Assembly (NCBI RefSeq): GCF_000620785.1
Contig: NZ_JIAI01000001.1
Span: 1,488,001-1,552,000, forward strand
Origin: Actinospineispora acaciae DSM 45401
GTDB taxonomy: Bacteria; Actinomycetota; Actinomycetes; Mycobacteriales; Pseudonocardiaceae
Direction of reading: 5' to 3'
DNA length: 64,000 nucleotides
Below, in pieces: positions 24,255-33,380 of the stretch (position 1 is the first letter of the stretch; each line of letters begins with the position of its first letter). The position numbers were made by a program, and so were the translations under genes. The notes under the pieces were generated by a model. It had not been told where the DNA came from, made no database searches, and saw only the letters and a program-made list of their open reading frames with translations.

Positions 24255-25082
24255 TCACCGAAAGTCGTCGGCGTGGTCCACCGCCCAGCGCGCGAACGTC
24301 AGGCCCTTGCGGCCGAGCAGTCGTTCGGTGACCGGGCTGACCTCCTGCGGCCGCGCGCCGGCGTTCGCGAAATGGCGCACCAGCGATGGCGGGTACTCCG
24401 GCCCGGCCTGGTCCGCCGAGACCTCCTCCAGCCGGATCGGCGTGCCGATCGCGTCCGCGATGGCGTCCAACTGCGCGCGTTGGCTCAGCGACTCCGGGCC
24501 GGTCAGCCAGTAGGCGTTGCCGTCGTGCCCGTCCTCGGTGAGCGCGCGCACCGCGACCGCCGCCATGTCGTGCTCGTGGATCGGGGTCGTCTGCCCCTCC
24601 GGGAAGGGCATCCGGACCACGCCGTCGCCCCTGATGCTCGGCGCCCACCACTTCGCGTTCGTGGCGAACCCACCCGGCCGCAGGAACGTCCACGCCAGCC
24701 CCGACCCGGTGAGAGCCCGCTCGGACACCACGTGGCGCCGGACGATCTCGTCCACGTCCGGACCCATCCCGGCGGCCACCGCCGGGTCCGCCGCCACCGA
24801 GGACAGCAGCACGACGTGCTCCACGCCGGCGTCCCGCGCGGCCCGCGCCAGGTCCGCCATGGCCTCCGGCACGGCGTAGGTGAACACCCTCCGCACCCCG
24901 TGCAGCGCCGGGGCGAGGCTGTCCGGCGCCGTCAGGTCCACCGCGACCGGCTCCGCGCCCTCGGGCAGCGCGACGGACTCCGGATTCCGGCTGGCCGCCC
25001 GTACCCGCTGGCCCGCCGCCGACAACTGGGCCACGACGCTGCCGCCGACGTGCCCGCTGGCTCCAATGACGAGAATGCTCAT
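24255..25082 (-). CDS. NmrA/NAD(P)-binding SDR-like protein (quinone oxidoreductase 2-like)
   Basis: 275 residues with the Rossmann motif GASGHVGGSVV at residues 6-16, and RPGGFATNAKWW and EHDMAAVAVRAL downstream, as in atypical SDRs of the NmrA/QOR2 group. These bind NAD(P) and serve as sensors or reduce small quinones or aldehydes. ATG 25082 is chosen over one 13 codons upstream, which would run through the operator. It is divergent from a TetR regulator across a 65-bp gap with tandem operators, so TetR probably represses it. Confidence 0.85.
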   Translation of the reverse strand: MSILVIGASGHVGGSVVAQLSAAGQRVRAASRNPESVALPEGAEPVAVDLTAPDSLAPALHGVRRVFTYAVPEAMADLARAARDAGVEHVVLLSSVAADPAVAAGMGPDVDEIVRRHVVSERALTGSGLAWTFLRPGGFATNAKWWAPSIRGDGVVRMPFPEGQTTPIHEHDMAAVAVRALTEDGHDGNAYWLTGPESLSQRAQLDAIADAIGTPIRLEEVSADQAGPEYPPSLVRHFANAGARPQEVSPVTERLLGRKGLTFARWAVDHADDFR

Positions 25083-25102
25083 GGTCTGGACTTTACCCAT
25101 CT

Positions 25103-25137
25103 GTCTGAACAGTTCAACCATACGTCTGACCGGTTAA
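25103..25137. promoter_or_regulatory. Tandem TetR operator between the NmrA and TetR genes
   Basis: A perfect palindrome, TGAAC-A-GTTCA (25106-25116), and a related half-conserved copy downstream. The shared GTCTGA occurs at 25103-25108 and 25124-25129, 21 bp apart, two helical turns. The pair fills the gap between the two divergent genes, the usual place for a TetR autorepressor. Confidence 0.6.
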
Positions 25138-25147
25138 GCTGATCGTC

Positions 25148-25774
25148 ATGACGCAGGACCTCGACCAGACCCGCCGCTCCCCAGGCCCCGAGGAACGCAA
25201 GCTCGACGCGGAGCGCTCCCGTCGGCTGCTGGTGGACGCGGCCGTCGAGGAGTTCGCCGCGAAGGGCTACGAGGGCGCCAGGGTGCGCGACATCGCCGAC
25301 CGCGCCGGGGTGAACAAACAACTGGTCAACTACTACTTCGGCGGCAAGGAGGGGCTCTACCTCGAGGTGCAGCGGCACTGGCTGGCGGACCGGTGGAACC
25401 TGGTCGACCAGGAGGTCCCGTTCGAGGACGTGGTCGCCTGTCACCTGCGGAACACCCTGGCCGACCCGCGACCCGCGCGCCTGGCGGCCTGGCACGGGCT
25501 GACCGAGCGCGGCGAGCGGCTCGCGCCGAAGGAGCCCGAGGACCTCTCGGCCACCCGGGCGCGGCAGGACCGGGGCGAGCTCGCCGACGACATCGACCTC
25601 GCCACCCTGCGGCTGGCCGTCCTGGGAGCGATCTCCGCCCCGGTGGTGCTCCCGCAGCTGGCCTGCCGGATCTTCGGGGTGCCGCCGAACTCGCCGGAGT
25701 TCGAACGGCGCTACGCCGAGGGCCTGCGCACCCTGGTCCGGCACCTCAGACAGGCCGAGAGCCCGAACGACTGA
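25148..25774 (+). CDS. TetR-family transcriptional repressor
   Basis: 208 residues. The HTH lies at residues 25-70 (AAKGYEGARVRDIADRAGVNKQLVNYYFGGKEGLY), a textbook TetR N-terminus; the C-terminal ligand domain is of the TetR_C type and not assignable to a ligand. It is divergent from the NmrA gene with a tandem operator between them, so it probably represses both. It is convergent with an MFS exporter 3 bp away. Confidence 0.93.
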   Translation: MTQDLDQTRRSPGPEERKLDAERSRRLLVDAAVEEFAAKGYEGARVRDIADRAGVNKQLVNYYFGGKEGLYLEVQRHWLADRWNLVDQEVPFEDVVACHLRNTLADPRPARLAAWHGLTERGERLAPKEPEDLSATRARQDRGELADDIDLATLRLAVLGAISAPVVLPQLACRIFGVPPNSPEFERRYAEGLRTLVRHLRQAESPND

Positions 25775-25777
25775 ACG

Positions 25778-27004
25778 CTACGGCGGAGGCGACGCACCTG
25801 TCCCGGCGCGTCGCGCGCCGAGCCAGCCGACGGCGATCGCGCCGGCCAACAGCCCGGACAGGCCGCCGGCGATGAGCGTCCACCGCGGGCCCAGCTCGTT
25901 GCCGAGGAAACCGACCAGCGGCGCGCCGAACGGAGCACCGCCGACGAAGATCGCCATGTAGACGGCCACCACCCGGCCGCGCAGCTCCGGTCGCGTGGTG
26001 AGCTGCACGGTGCTGGCCGCCGAGGTCATGAGCGTCTGCGCGGTCAGCCCGACCAGCACCAGCGACGCCGCGAAGCTCCAGTAGCTGGGCATGCTCGCGG
26101 AGACCATGCAGGCCACCCCGAACCCGCCGGCGGCCAGCGACACCAGCGGCAGCCCGGGCGGGCACCACCGCGCCATGACCAGCGCGCCCGCGAACGACCC
26201 GACCGCGAGCATCGAGGACAGCAGGCCGAACTCCGCGGCCCCCCTGTCGAACTCGACGCGGGCCATCGCGGAGACGAACACCGAGAAGTTCAGCCCGAAC
26301 GCGCCGAGCAGCAACACCATGACCAGCAGCACGATGATGTCCGTGCGGCGTCGAATGTAGCGGAAACCCTCCCGGATCTGCCCGGGCCCGCGCACCCGTC
26401 CCTGAATGGGGAAAAGCTCGTGCTTACGAATGAACAGCAGCGACAGCACGACGGCCGCGAACGACGCCGCACTGATCAGAAAGACCGGGCCGACCCCCAA
26501 TACGGCCATCAACACCCCGCCGACCGCCGGACCGATCAGGCGGCCGGCGCTGAACGACACCGAGTTGAGCGCGACGGCGTTCGAGATCCCGTCGTTTCCC
26601 ACCAGATCGGAGACGAACGTCTGCCGTGCCGGTATGTCGAAGGCGGAGACGATCCCGAGCAGCGTCGCGAAGACGTAGACGTGCCAGAGCTGGACCACCC
26701 CGGTGATGGTGAGCAGCCCCAACCCGGCGCCCAGCACCGCCAGGCTCACCTGGGTGGCGATGATCAGCCGGCGGCGTTCGATCCGGTCGGCGGCGTATCC
26801 GGTCAGGGGCATCAGGATCAGCGCGGGTGCGAACTGCAGCCCGATGACTATTCCGACCGAGGTGACGTTGTTGTGGTTCAGATAGGCGATGACGATCCAG
26901 TCCTGGGCGGTGCGCTGCATCCAGCCACCGATGTTCGTCATCAGCCCGCCGACGAACCAGATCCGGTAGTTGAAACCGTAGAACGAGCGGAACATCGTGC
27001 TCAT
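25778..27004 (-). CDS. MFS transporter, EntS/MFS_3-like exporter
   Basis: 408 residues and about 12 membrane segments. The N-terminus (NYRIWFVGGLMTNIGGWMQRTAQDWI) and ADRIERRRLII loop match the enterobactin-exporter-like MFS_3 group, which pumps out siderophores or drugs. The loop at FDIPARQTFVSDLVG is another hallmark. It stands alone: upstream is the end of an ABC operon and downstream the convergent TetR gene. There is no sequence sign of which regulator controls it. Confidence 0.88.
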   Translation of the reverse strand: MSTMFRSFYGFNYRIWFVGGLMTNIGGWMQRTAQDWIVIAYLNHNNVTSVGIVIGLQFAPALILMPLTGYAADRIERRRLIIATQVSLAVLGAGLGLLTITGVVQLWHVYVFATLLGIVSAFDIPARQTFVSDLVGNDGISNAVALNSVSFSAGRLIGPAVGGVLMAVLGVGPVFLISAASFAAVVLSLLFIRKHELFPIQGRVRGPGQIREGFRYIRRRTDIIVLLVMVLLLGAFGLNFSVFVSAMARVEFDRGAAEFGLLSSMLAVGSFAGALVMARWCPPGLPLVSLAAGGFGVACMVSASMPSYWSFAASLVLVGLTAQTLMTSAASTVQLTTRPELRGRVVAVYMAIFVGGAPFGAPLVGFLGNELGPRWTLIAGGLSGLLAGAIAVGWLGARRAGTGASPPP

Positions 27005-27052
27005 AGAACGCAGGGCGTCACCGCACGCTCCTTTCCGCTCGACTCGGGTTTG

Positions 27053-28837
27053 CTAAAGCGCGGACTTTTCGGACGTGACTTCCAGGGTGTCGGCCAGCAA
27101 GCCCTGGGTGTACGGATGCGTCGGTGCCGCGAGAACGGAGTCCGCGGTGCCCGACTCGACCACGCGGCCCCTGCTCAGCACGACCACGCTGTCGGCGATG
27201 CTGCGCACCACCGCCAGGTTGTGGGTCACGAACAGCATGCTCAGCCCGTCGGCCTGCAGCGTCCTGAGCAGCTCGATCACCGAGGCCTGCACGGACACGT
27301 CCAGCCCGGAGGTGACCTCGTCGCAGATGAGCAGCGTCGGGTTGCAGACCAGGGCGCGGGCGATCGCCACCCGCTGGCGCTGCCCGCCGGACAGCTCCGC
27401 CGGGTAGCGGTCCGCGAGCTGCCACGGGATCTCCACCCGGTCCAGCGCCTGCCTGACCTTCTCCCGCGCCGCCTTGCCGCGCTCGCCGTAGAAGTGCCGC
27501 AGCGGCACGGCCACCCCGCCGGCCACCGTGTCGCGGGGGTTGAGCGAGCCGTAGGGGTTCTGGAAGACGTACTGCAGCTCGCGCTTGGTCTTCTTGTCCC
27601 GCTTGCGCAGCAGCGACGGCAGCGGCCGCGCGTCCAGCCGGTACTCGCCGGTCTGGTCCTCGTGCAGGCCGATCAGGCAGCGGGACATGGTGGTCTTGCC
27701 GCTGCCCGACTCCCCCACCACCGCCAGGCACTCGCCGCGCGCGATGTCCAGCGAGACGTCGAACAGCACCTGGGTCCGGTCGTAGGACGCGTTCAGGCGC
27801 CGCACGCTGAGCACCTTTGCGTCGCCGGTGTCGTCGGCGTCGCCGGTGTCCGCGCACAGCCCCGGCTCCTTCACCACCGAGACCTTGTTCTCGCGCACGT
27901 GGTCGACGCGATGGCAGCGCGCCCTGCTCCCGGTCCGCGTCGACACCAGCGTCGGCACCTCGTCGCGGCACCTGTCCTCGACGAACGCGCAGCGCTCGGC
28001 GAACACGCAGCCCGGCCGCCGCGCCACCACCGCCGGCGCCTGGCCGGGGATGGGGATCAGCCGCAGCCGCTCCCGGGTGGACGGCACCGAGCTGAGCAGC
28101 GCCAGCGAGTACGGGTGCGCGGCGGCCAGCAGCACCTCGTCCCTGGTGCCCGCCTCCACGACCTGCCCGCCGTACATCACCATGGCGAAGTCCGCGACGG
28201 TGGCGACCACCGCGAGGTCGTGCGAGACCACGACCGCCGCCACGCCGTTCTCCTCGCACAGGCGCGCGACCATCTCCAGCACCCTGGCCTGCGTGGAGAC
28301 GTCCAGCGCGGTCGTGGGCTCGTCGAAGATGATCAGCTTCGGGCCTTTGGCGACGGCCATCGCGATCGCCACCCGCTGCTGCTGCCCGCCGGAGAGCTGC
28401 CGGGGGTGGCGCCGCAGGAAGGCGTCGTCGGAGGCCAGCTCGACGGTCTGGAGGATCTGCCGGATCCTCGGCATGTTCTCCGCCCTGGTGCCGGGCATCC
28501 CCTCGACCAGCTGCGTCCCGATCGCCATCGCCGGGTTGAGCGCCGTGGCGGGGTCCTGGGGCACGAAGCCGATCAGCTCCCTGCGGGCCTGGCGCAGCTC
28601 GTTCGGCGACAGCGCCAGCAGGTCGACGCCGCCCACGGTGACGCTGCCGCCGGTGATCTTCGCGCCGCGCTTGGTGAAGCCGAACAGCGACAGCGCGAGC
28701 GTGCTCTTGCCCGACCCCGACTCGCCCACCAGCCCCATCACCTGGCCGGTGTCCAGGCGGAACGACACATCGTCGACGATGACGCCGCTGCCGTCGTCGA
28801 GGGCCACCGACACCCCGCTGACCTCGACGGCGCTCAC
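27053..28837 (-). CDS. Fused dual ATP-binding protein of an oligopeptide-type ABC importer
   Basis: 594 residues with two complete nucleotide-binding domains. Domain 1 has Walker A GESGSGKST (near residue 41), signature LSGGQQQRVAIAMAV and Walker B LIIFDEPTTALD. Domain 2 has GESGSGKTT, LSGGQRQRVAIARAL and LLICDEVTSGLD. It thus replaces separate DppD and DppF subunits. The Cys-containing peptide-transporter tail (RPGCVFAERCAF) lies between the domains. GTG 28837 overlaps the permease stop (GTGA). It is the last gene of the GntR-controlled importer operon. Confidence 0.93.
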   Translation of the reverse strand: MSAVEVSGVSVALDDGSGVIVDDVSFRLDTGQVMGLVGESGSGKSTLALSLFGFTKRGAKITGGSVTVGGVDLLALSPNELRQARRELIGFVPQDPATALNPAMAIGTQLVEGMPGTRAENMPRIRQILQTVELASDDAFLRRHPRQLSGGQQQRVAIAMAVAKGPKLIIFDEPTTALDVSTQARVLEMVARLCEENGVAAVVVSHDLAVVATVADFAMVMYGGQVVEAGTRDEVLLAAAHPYSLALLSSVPSTRERLRLIPIPGQAPAVVARRPGCVFAERCAFVEDRCRDEVPTLVSTRTGSRARCHRVDHVRENKVSVVKEPGLCADTGDADDTGDAKVLSVRRLNASYDRTQVLFDVSLDIARGECLAVVGESGSGKTTMSRCLIGLHEDQTGEYRLDARPLPSLLRKRDKKTKRELQYVFQNPYGSLNPRDTVAGGVAVPLRHFYGERGKAAREKVRQALDRVEIPWQLADRYPAELSGGQRQRVAIARALVCNPTLLICDEVTSGLDVSVQASVIELLRTLQADGLSMLFVTHNLAVVRSIADSVVVLSRGRVVESGTADSVLAAPTHPYTQGLLADTLEVTSEKSAL

Positions 28838-29724
28838 CGGCGTGCCCCCTCGGTGCGCCCGATGACGCGCGCGGCGCCCTCGGCGAACAGGTTGCCCCCG
28901 ATGGTGAACAGGGCGATGCAGATCGCGGGGATGATCACGGCCAGCGGCTGGATGGCCAGCCCGTCCTTGTTCTCGCCGACCATCAGCCCCCAGTCCGCGG
29001 TCGGCGGCTGCAGCCCGAAGCCGAGGAAGCTCAGCGAGGCCAGCCCGACCACCGACCACATGAGCCGCAGCCCGATCTCGACCATGAGCGGCGAGGTCAC
29101 GCTCGGCAGCACCTGCCGCAGCAGGATGCGCGCCGGCGAGAGCCCGATCGTCCGCGCCCACATGACGTGCTCGCGCGCCACCACCGGCCGCGCGGCACCC
29201 CGGATCACGCGCGACATGCCGGGGGTGTGGCCGATCGCGATCAGCAGCACCAGCAGCCCCGGGCTCGGCCCGACCATCGCGACGAACAGGATCGCCATGA
29301 TCGTGGTGGGGAACGACAGCATCACGTCCACGATCCGCATCAGCACGGTGTCCACGACGCCGCCGAAGAACGCGGCGACCAGCCCGACGGTGGTGCCCAG
29401 CGCCACCCCGCCGAGCGCGGACACGATCGCCATCCAGGCCAGCTTGTAGCCGCCGTTGAGGATGCGCGAGACCAGGTCACGGCCCAGCACGTCGGCGCCG
29501 AGCAGCAGGTTGTCGCTGGGGGCCGCGAACGGCTTGGCCAGGATCGCGGTCGGCGAGTGCGGCGCGAGGAACGGCCCGACGACCGCGAACGCGATCATTA
29601 CCAGCAGCATGATCAGACCGAGCCGGGTCTGGCGCGAGGTCAGGATCCTGCGGAGCAGCTGCGAGTTCGACGCCTGCCCAGTCGGGGCCTGGGCTCCTTC
29701 CTCCCCGAATCGCGTTCGGGTCAT
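28834..29724 (-). CDS. ABC importer permease (DppC-like)
   Basis: 296 residues: a membrane segment at residues 35-55, then LLGADVLGRDLVSRILNG (the DppC signature) and a permease core with a coupling loop around WARTIGLSPARILLRQVLP. ATG 29724 has AAGGAG 10 nt upstream; GTG 29733 is in frame but too close to that site. It pairs with the upstream DppB-like permease. Confidence 0.92.
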   Translation of the reverse strand: MTRTRFGEEGAQAPTGQASNSQLLRRILTSRQTRLGLIMLLVMIAFAVVGPFLAPHSPTAILAKPFAAPSDNLLLGADVLGRDLVSRILNGGYKLAWMAIVSALGGVALGTTVGLVAAFFGGVVDTVLMRIVDVMLSFPTTIMAILFVAMVGPSPGLLVLLIAIGHTPGMSRVIRGAARPVVAREHVMWARTIGLSPARILLRQVLPSVTSPLMVEIGLRLMWSVVGLASLSFLGFGLQPPTADWGLMVGENKDGLAIQPLAVIIPAICIALFTIGGNLFAEGAARVIGRTEGARR

Positions 29725-29746
29725 GGGGTGCACACTCCTTTGTCTG

Positions 29747-30754
29747 CTACCGGGATCGATCCAGCGCCCCGAGCACGTCGGCGAGCTGGTTGAGGCAGTA
29801 GAACGCGGTCGCCATCAGCAGGATGATCGCCTGGATCATCGGCAGGTCGTGGCCGGACACCGCGTCGACCAGCGCCGACCCGATGCCCGGGTAGGCGAAC
29901 AGGTACTCGATCACCACCGAGCCGGCGATGGTGAAGGCGGCCAGGATGCTCGCGGCGGGGATGCTGGGCGCGAGCGCGTTCGGCAGCGCGTGCCGGAACA
30001 GGATCCGCCGCATCGACAGGCCCTTGATCATGGCGAGCTGCACGTACTCGCTCTCCAGGACGTCGATGAACGACACGCGCACCAGCCGCGACAGGTACGT
30101 GACGCCGACCAGCGTCATGACCGCGACCGGCAGCACCAGCTGGCGCGGGTACTCCCACGGGTAGTCCCCCGGCGAGATCAGCGACACCGGCGGAAGGATC
30201 TTGAAGACGGTGGTGCCGAACAGGGCGATCACCAGGCTGCCGAGCACGAACTCCGGCGTGGCCGTGACGACCAGCGCGGAGCCCAGGTAGGACCGGTCGA
30301 AGATCCGGTCCCGGAACACCGCCGCGAGCAGCCCGACCACCAGCGACAGCGGCAGGATGAAGATCATCGCGAGCACGGTCAGGGTCGCCGAGTTCAGGAT
30401 TCGCTCGCCGAGCAGCTCGGACACGGGCTGGCCGCCGATCAGCGAGTTGCCCATGTTCCCGGTGAGCACCCCGCTGAGCCAGTGCCAGTACTGGGTGACC
30501 AGCGGCTGGTCCAGGCCCATGGTGGTGCGCAGCGCGGCCACCTGCTTGGCGGTCGCCGACGGGCCCAGGATGATGCGCGCGAGGTCGCCGGGCATGGCCT
30601 GGGTCGCCAGGAAGACGATCACCGAGACGCACCAGAGGGTCAGCAGCCCCACCAGCACGCGCCGGGCCACGAGCCACCACACCGAGTCACGCACGGAGCG
30701 GCGCGCCGTCAAGGCCCCCACGACCGCGGAGTCGGCCGTCATATCGATAGCCAT
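29747..30754 (-). CDS. ABC importer permease (DppB-like)
   Basis: 335 residues. An N-terminal membrane segment is followed by TQAMPGDLARI (the DppB PGD motif), then a five-helix core with the coupling loop YVQLAMIKGLSMRRILFRHALPN. ATG 30754 is preferred, with AAAGG 10 nt upstream; an in-frame TTG at 30772 is less likely. It lies 45 bp after the binding-protein gene and 22 bp before the second permease. Confidence 0.92.
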   Translation of the reverse strand: MAIDMTADSAVVGALTARRSVRDSVWWLVARRVLVGLLTLWCVSVIVFLATQAMPGDLARIILGPSATAKQVAALRTTMGLDQPLVTQYWHWLSGVLTGNMGNSLIGGQPVSELLGERILNSATLTVLAMIFILPLSLVVGLLAAVFRDRIFDRSYLGSALVVTATPEFVLGSLVIALFGTTVFKILPPVSLISPGDYPWEYPRQLVLPVAVMTLVGVTYLSRLVRVSFIDVLESEYVQLAMIKGLSMRRILFRHALPNALAPSIPAASILAAFTIAGSVVIEYLFAYPGIGSALVDAVSGHDLPMIQAIILLMATAFYCLNQLADVLGALDRSR

Positions 30755-30799
30755 GAGGTGTGAACCTTTCAAACGGATGGCGCGGCCCCGACCCGCGAC

Positions 30800-32344
30800 C
30801 TAGTCCTGGTCGATCGTGACGCCGGTGAAGTCGTAGAGGTTCCCCGAGGGGAAAGCCGGAACGAATCCGTGCATTCTCGAGGAGTACACGCTCACCGTGG
30901 GGTTCGTCGCCGCCAGCAGCGTCGGGCCCCGCTCGTACTCGATCGCCTTCATCTTCTTCTGGATCTCGCACTGCTGGTTCTCGTCGGCGGTGGCGTAGAG
31001 CTTCGTGGCCAGCTCCTCGAACTCCGCGTCGTGCCAGTGCTCATGGTTCAGCGTCGACTCATTGCTGACCATCTCGGGAACGTCGCGCAGGTAGGTGCCC
31101 GTGTCGTACCCGGTGTAGAACTGCCACTCGCCCCACTTCTCGAGATAGGCGCCCAGGTCCATCTTCACCACGTCGATGGTGACGCCGATCTTCTTGGCGT
31201 CCTCGGCGAGGATCTGGACCAGCTGGAGCATGCCCGGCTTGTTCGCCGCGGTCCGCAGCGGCAGGTGCAGGTTCGACTGGCCGGCCTCGGCGAGCAGCGC
31301 CTTGGCCTTCTCCAGGTCCTGCGCCCGCTGGGGGACGTCCGGCTGGCAGACCGGGAAGCCCTTGTAGTCGTTCGCCAGCGTCCCGAGGCCGTCGTAGGCG
31401 TTCGACAGCGCGACCTTGCGGTCCAGGATCAGCCGCATCGCCTGGCGCACGCGCACGTCGTTGAACGGCGGCATGTCCGCGCGCATCCCGATGAGCACCT
31501 TCAGGATCGGGTCGCTCTCCATGATCTTGAGGCTGGGCGTCTCCCTGATCACCGGCAGCGCGGTCTGGAGGATGTTGGAGCTGGCGTCGATCTGGCCGCC
31601 GATCACCGCGTTGGTCAGCGCCTCGGTGGTCTTGAAGCTGATGATCTTGACTTTGTCGATCTTGGGACGCCGCCCCCAGTAGCCGTCGAACCGGGCCACG
31701 TCGGTCTCGCGCCCCGGCGTGAACCTGACCAGGCGGAACGGGCCGGTGCCCATGGCCTGCGCGGCCGTGGACCCCTTCTTGTAGAAGATGATGTCGCTGT
31801 TGGAAATGGCGAACTGGAACGGGCCGTAGGGCTTGGCCAGGGTGAACTGCACAGTCAGGTCGTCGAGCTTCTTGATGCCCTTCGGGTCCATGAAGTTGAC
31901 GTAGTTCGACTCGATGACCGCGTTCTTCGGGTCGAGGATCCTGTTGAAGACGGCGATGACGTCGTCCGCGCCGAACGGGCTCCCGTCATGGAACTTGACG
32001 CCCGGGCGCAGCTTGACCGTCCACACGGTGTTGTCTTCGTTGTGCGTGATACCGGTGGCCAGCAGCCACTGGTACCCGTCCTTGGTCTGGCGCAGCAACG
32101 GTTCGAAGAGCTGGGCATTGCGGATGTAGTAGTCCTGCGAGCGCACCCTGGAGTAGGCGTCGACGCTGGAGATCGTGCTGGCGCTCACGCCCACGCGCAG
32201 CGTGCCCCCCTCGGAGCCGCCCTGGCCGCTCTCCTTCGCGGGCCTCGCCGAGCAGGCCACCACGAGGCTCGCCGCCACGGTGATGCCGACCCAGCACGCA
32301 AGAACTCGAACTCGCCTTCTCTTACCCATAAGGAGTCTCAACAT
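30800..32344 (-). CDS. ABC importer substrate-binding lipoprotein, SBP family 5
   Basis: 514 residues. A basic N-terminus and hydrophobic segment end in the lipobox SLVVAC (Cys about 31). The family 5 core (LFEPLLRQTKDGYQWLLATG, LRPGVKFHDGSPFGADDV) is clear. ATG 32344 is supported by AAAGGGG 5 nt upstream. It is the first gene of the importer operon and is transcribed from a promoter that overlaps a GntR operator. The substrate may be a histidine-containing or similar compound, judging from the histidine ammonia-lyase in the same regulon; this is inference. Confidence 0.92.
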   Translation of the reverse strand: MLRLLMGKRRRVRVLACWVGITVAASLVVACSARPAKESGQGGSEGGTLRVGVSASTISSVDAYSRVRSQDYYIRNAQLFEPLLRQTKDGYQWLLATGITHNEDNTVWTVKLRPGVKFHDGSPFGADDVIAVFNRILDPKNAVIESNYVNFMDPKGIKKLDDLTVQFTLAKPYGPFQFAISNSDIIFYKKGSTAAQAMGTGPFRLVRFTPGRETDVARFDGYWGRRPKIDKVKIISFKTTEALTNAVIGGQIDASSNILQTALPVIRETPSLKIMESDPILKVLIGMRADMPPFNDVRVRQAMRLILDRKVALSNAYDGLGTLANDYKGFPVCQPDVPQRAQDLEKAKALLAEAGQSNLHLPLRTAANKPGMLQLVQILAEDAKKIGVTIDVVKMDLGAYLEKWGEWQFYTGYDTGTYLRDVPEMVSNESTLNHEHWHDAEFEELATKLYATADENQQCEIQKKMKAIEYERGPTLLAATNPTVSVYSSRMHGFVPAFPSGNLYDFTGVTIDQD

Positions 32345-32471
32345 CTTTGCCCCTTTGAAAAAGACGTTGGCGAGTTCTGCCCATTACCGACGACGCGTTG
32401 TGCGCGACGAAAAGTCAGTAGAAGTGTGATCGTTGACCGCGCGGTGTTCCGGGCGTTCGGGGAGCCGCAAG

Positions 32472-32500
32472 GTCGTACTGGTCTTTGTACGACGTATCAA
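32472..32500 (-). promoter_or_regulatory. Promoter of the GntR-controlled ABC importer operon
   Basis: On the minus strand TTGATA (32495-32500), a 17-bp spacer and TACGAC (32472-32477). The -35 box lies inside the GntR operator at 32484-32508, so a bound regulator would block polymerase. The predicted leader to the ATG at 32344 is about 120 nt. Confidence 0.5.
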
Positions 32501-32508
32501 ATCATACG
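32484..32508 (-). promoter_or_regulatory. GntR operator, copy 1 (ABC importer)
   Basis: A 25-bp element that begins TTTGTACGACGTAT and ends CAAATCATACG. Its dyad is GTACGA (32487-32492) against TCATAC (32502-32507), i.e. GTAYGA-N9-TCRTAC. It differs at only two positions from the element at 39355-39379, and a third, inverted copy covers the GntR promoter. Confidence 0.75.
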
Positions 32509-32588
32509 CTTGTGGGGGCGTCAACCCTGCGCTCGCCGTCGAACCCCCGGGGCTCACTCCAGCCCCACCGTGCTTCGATGCTGGGGCG

Positions 32589-32614
32589 GTGACCACGACA
32601 AGTGACCACGACAA
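32589..32614. repeat. Perfect 13-bp tandem duplication
   Basis: GTGACCACGACAA occurs twice head to tail (32589-32601 and 32602-32614) in the 355-bp divergent region between the importer and GntR genes. It lies upstream of the GntR promoter. It could be a second regulator site or a recent slippage product. Confidence 0.7.
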
Positions 32615-32641
32615 TGGCGGGCTCGCGGGTGCGTCGACGGG

Positions 32642-32683
32642 TTGACCTTGCTCATCGACGTACGATATGTTACGTCATACAAA
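32642..32683 (+). promoter_or_regulatory. GntR promoter with overlapping operator, copy 3 (inverted)
   Basis: TTGACC (32642-32647), an 18-bp spacer and TATGTT (32666-32671). The element at 32659-32683, read on the minus strand, matches the other two operators at 21 of 25 positions and covers the -10 box, which predicts autorepression. The Shine-Dalgarno sequence AAGGAG follows at 32689-32694. Confidence 0.65.
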
Positions 32684-32699
32684 GTTTGAAGGAGCGACA

Positions 32700-33380
32700 G
32701 TGCCGGAGACGAAACCGGACCTGCGGATCGACCGCCCCACGGAGTCCGTTCCTCAGAAGGTGGTCCGCAGGATCCGTCACGCCATTCTCGAAGGCGCGCT
32801 GACCCCTGGCCGTCGGCTGACCGAACGCGAGCTCATGGAGCTCACCGGGGTGAGCCGTACGTCCATCCGCGAGGCGGTGCGCCACCTTCAGACGCTCGGC
32901 CTGGTGGAGACCTCGGCGAGCCGGGGCGTCCGGGTGGCGGTGCTCAGCGGCGACGACGTCCGGCAGATCTACGAGGTCCGCGCGGCGCTCGAACCCGCCG
33001 CCGCCTCCCTGTTCGTCCAGCGCGCCACGGACACCGAGGTGCTGGAGCTGGTCAGGCACATGCGGCTGGGCAACGGCGACGAGGACCAGCTCGCGGTGAT
33101 CTACCACTTCGACGAGCTGCTCCTGGCCGGGGCCAGGAACCCGTTGCTGGAGTCGATCCTCACGCCGCTGCACGCCCGGATCCACGCGCTGCGGCGGCTG
33201 TCGCTGAGCGTCCCCGGGCGCAGGGAGAAGTCCGGCCAGGAGTACCTCGACCTGGTCGCGGCGATCGCCGAGCGGAAGGCCGATCGCGCCGCCGAGCTGT
33301 CCCGGCTGCACGTGGAGGCCGCGATGAAGGCGGCGCTGGAGGCGCTGGCGAAACTCGAAGATCAAGAGCCGCGAGTGTGA
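32700..33380 (+). CDS. GntR-family regulator, FadR/FCD subfamily
   Basis: 226 residues: a GntR winged helix at about residues 12-75 (GRRLTERELMELTGVSRTSIREAVRHLQTLGLVE) and an all-helical FCD effector domain. GTG 32700 is fixed by AAGGAG 5 nt upstream. FCD regulators usually sense a carboxylic acid and repress catabolic genes. Three copies of one operator place under it the divergent importer, its own gene with the EthD/amidohydrolase genes, and the convergent lyase operon. Its stop overlaps the next gene (GTGA). Confidence 0.93.
   Translation: MPETKPDLRIDRPTESVPQKVVRRIRHAILEGALTPGRRLTERELMELTGVSRTSIREAVRHLQTLGLVETSASRGVRVAVLSGDDVRQIYEVRAALEPAAASLFVQRATDTEVLELVRHMRLGNGDEDQLAVIYHFDELLLAGARNPLLESILTPLHARIHALRRLSLSVPGRREKSGQEYLDLVAAIAERKADRAAELSRLHVEAAMKAALEALAKLEDQEPRV

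Noticed and set aside
26420..29449. A 1009-codon open frame on the plus strand opposite the MFS and ABC genes.
   Set aside because: High-GC shadow frame: rich in Arg, Gln, His and Pro, no domain, no ribosome-binding site, and it lies antisense to clear ABC and MFS genes.
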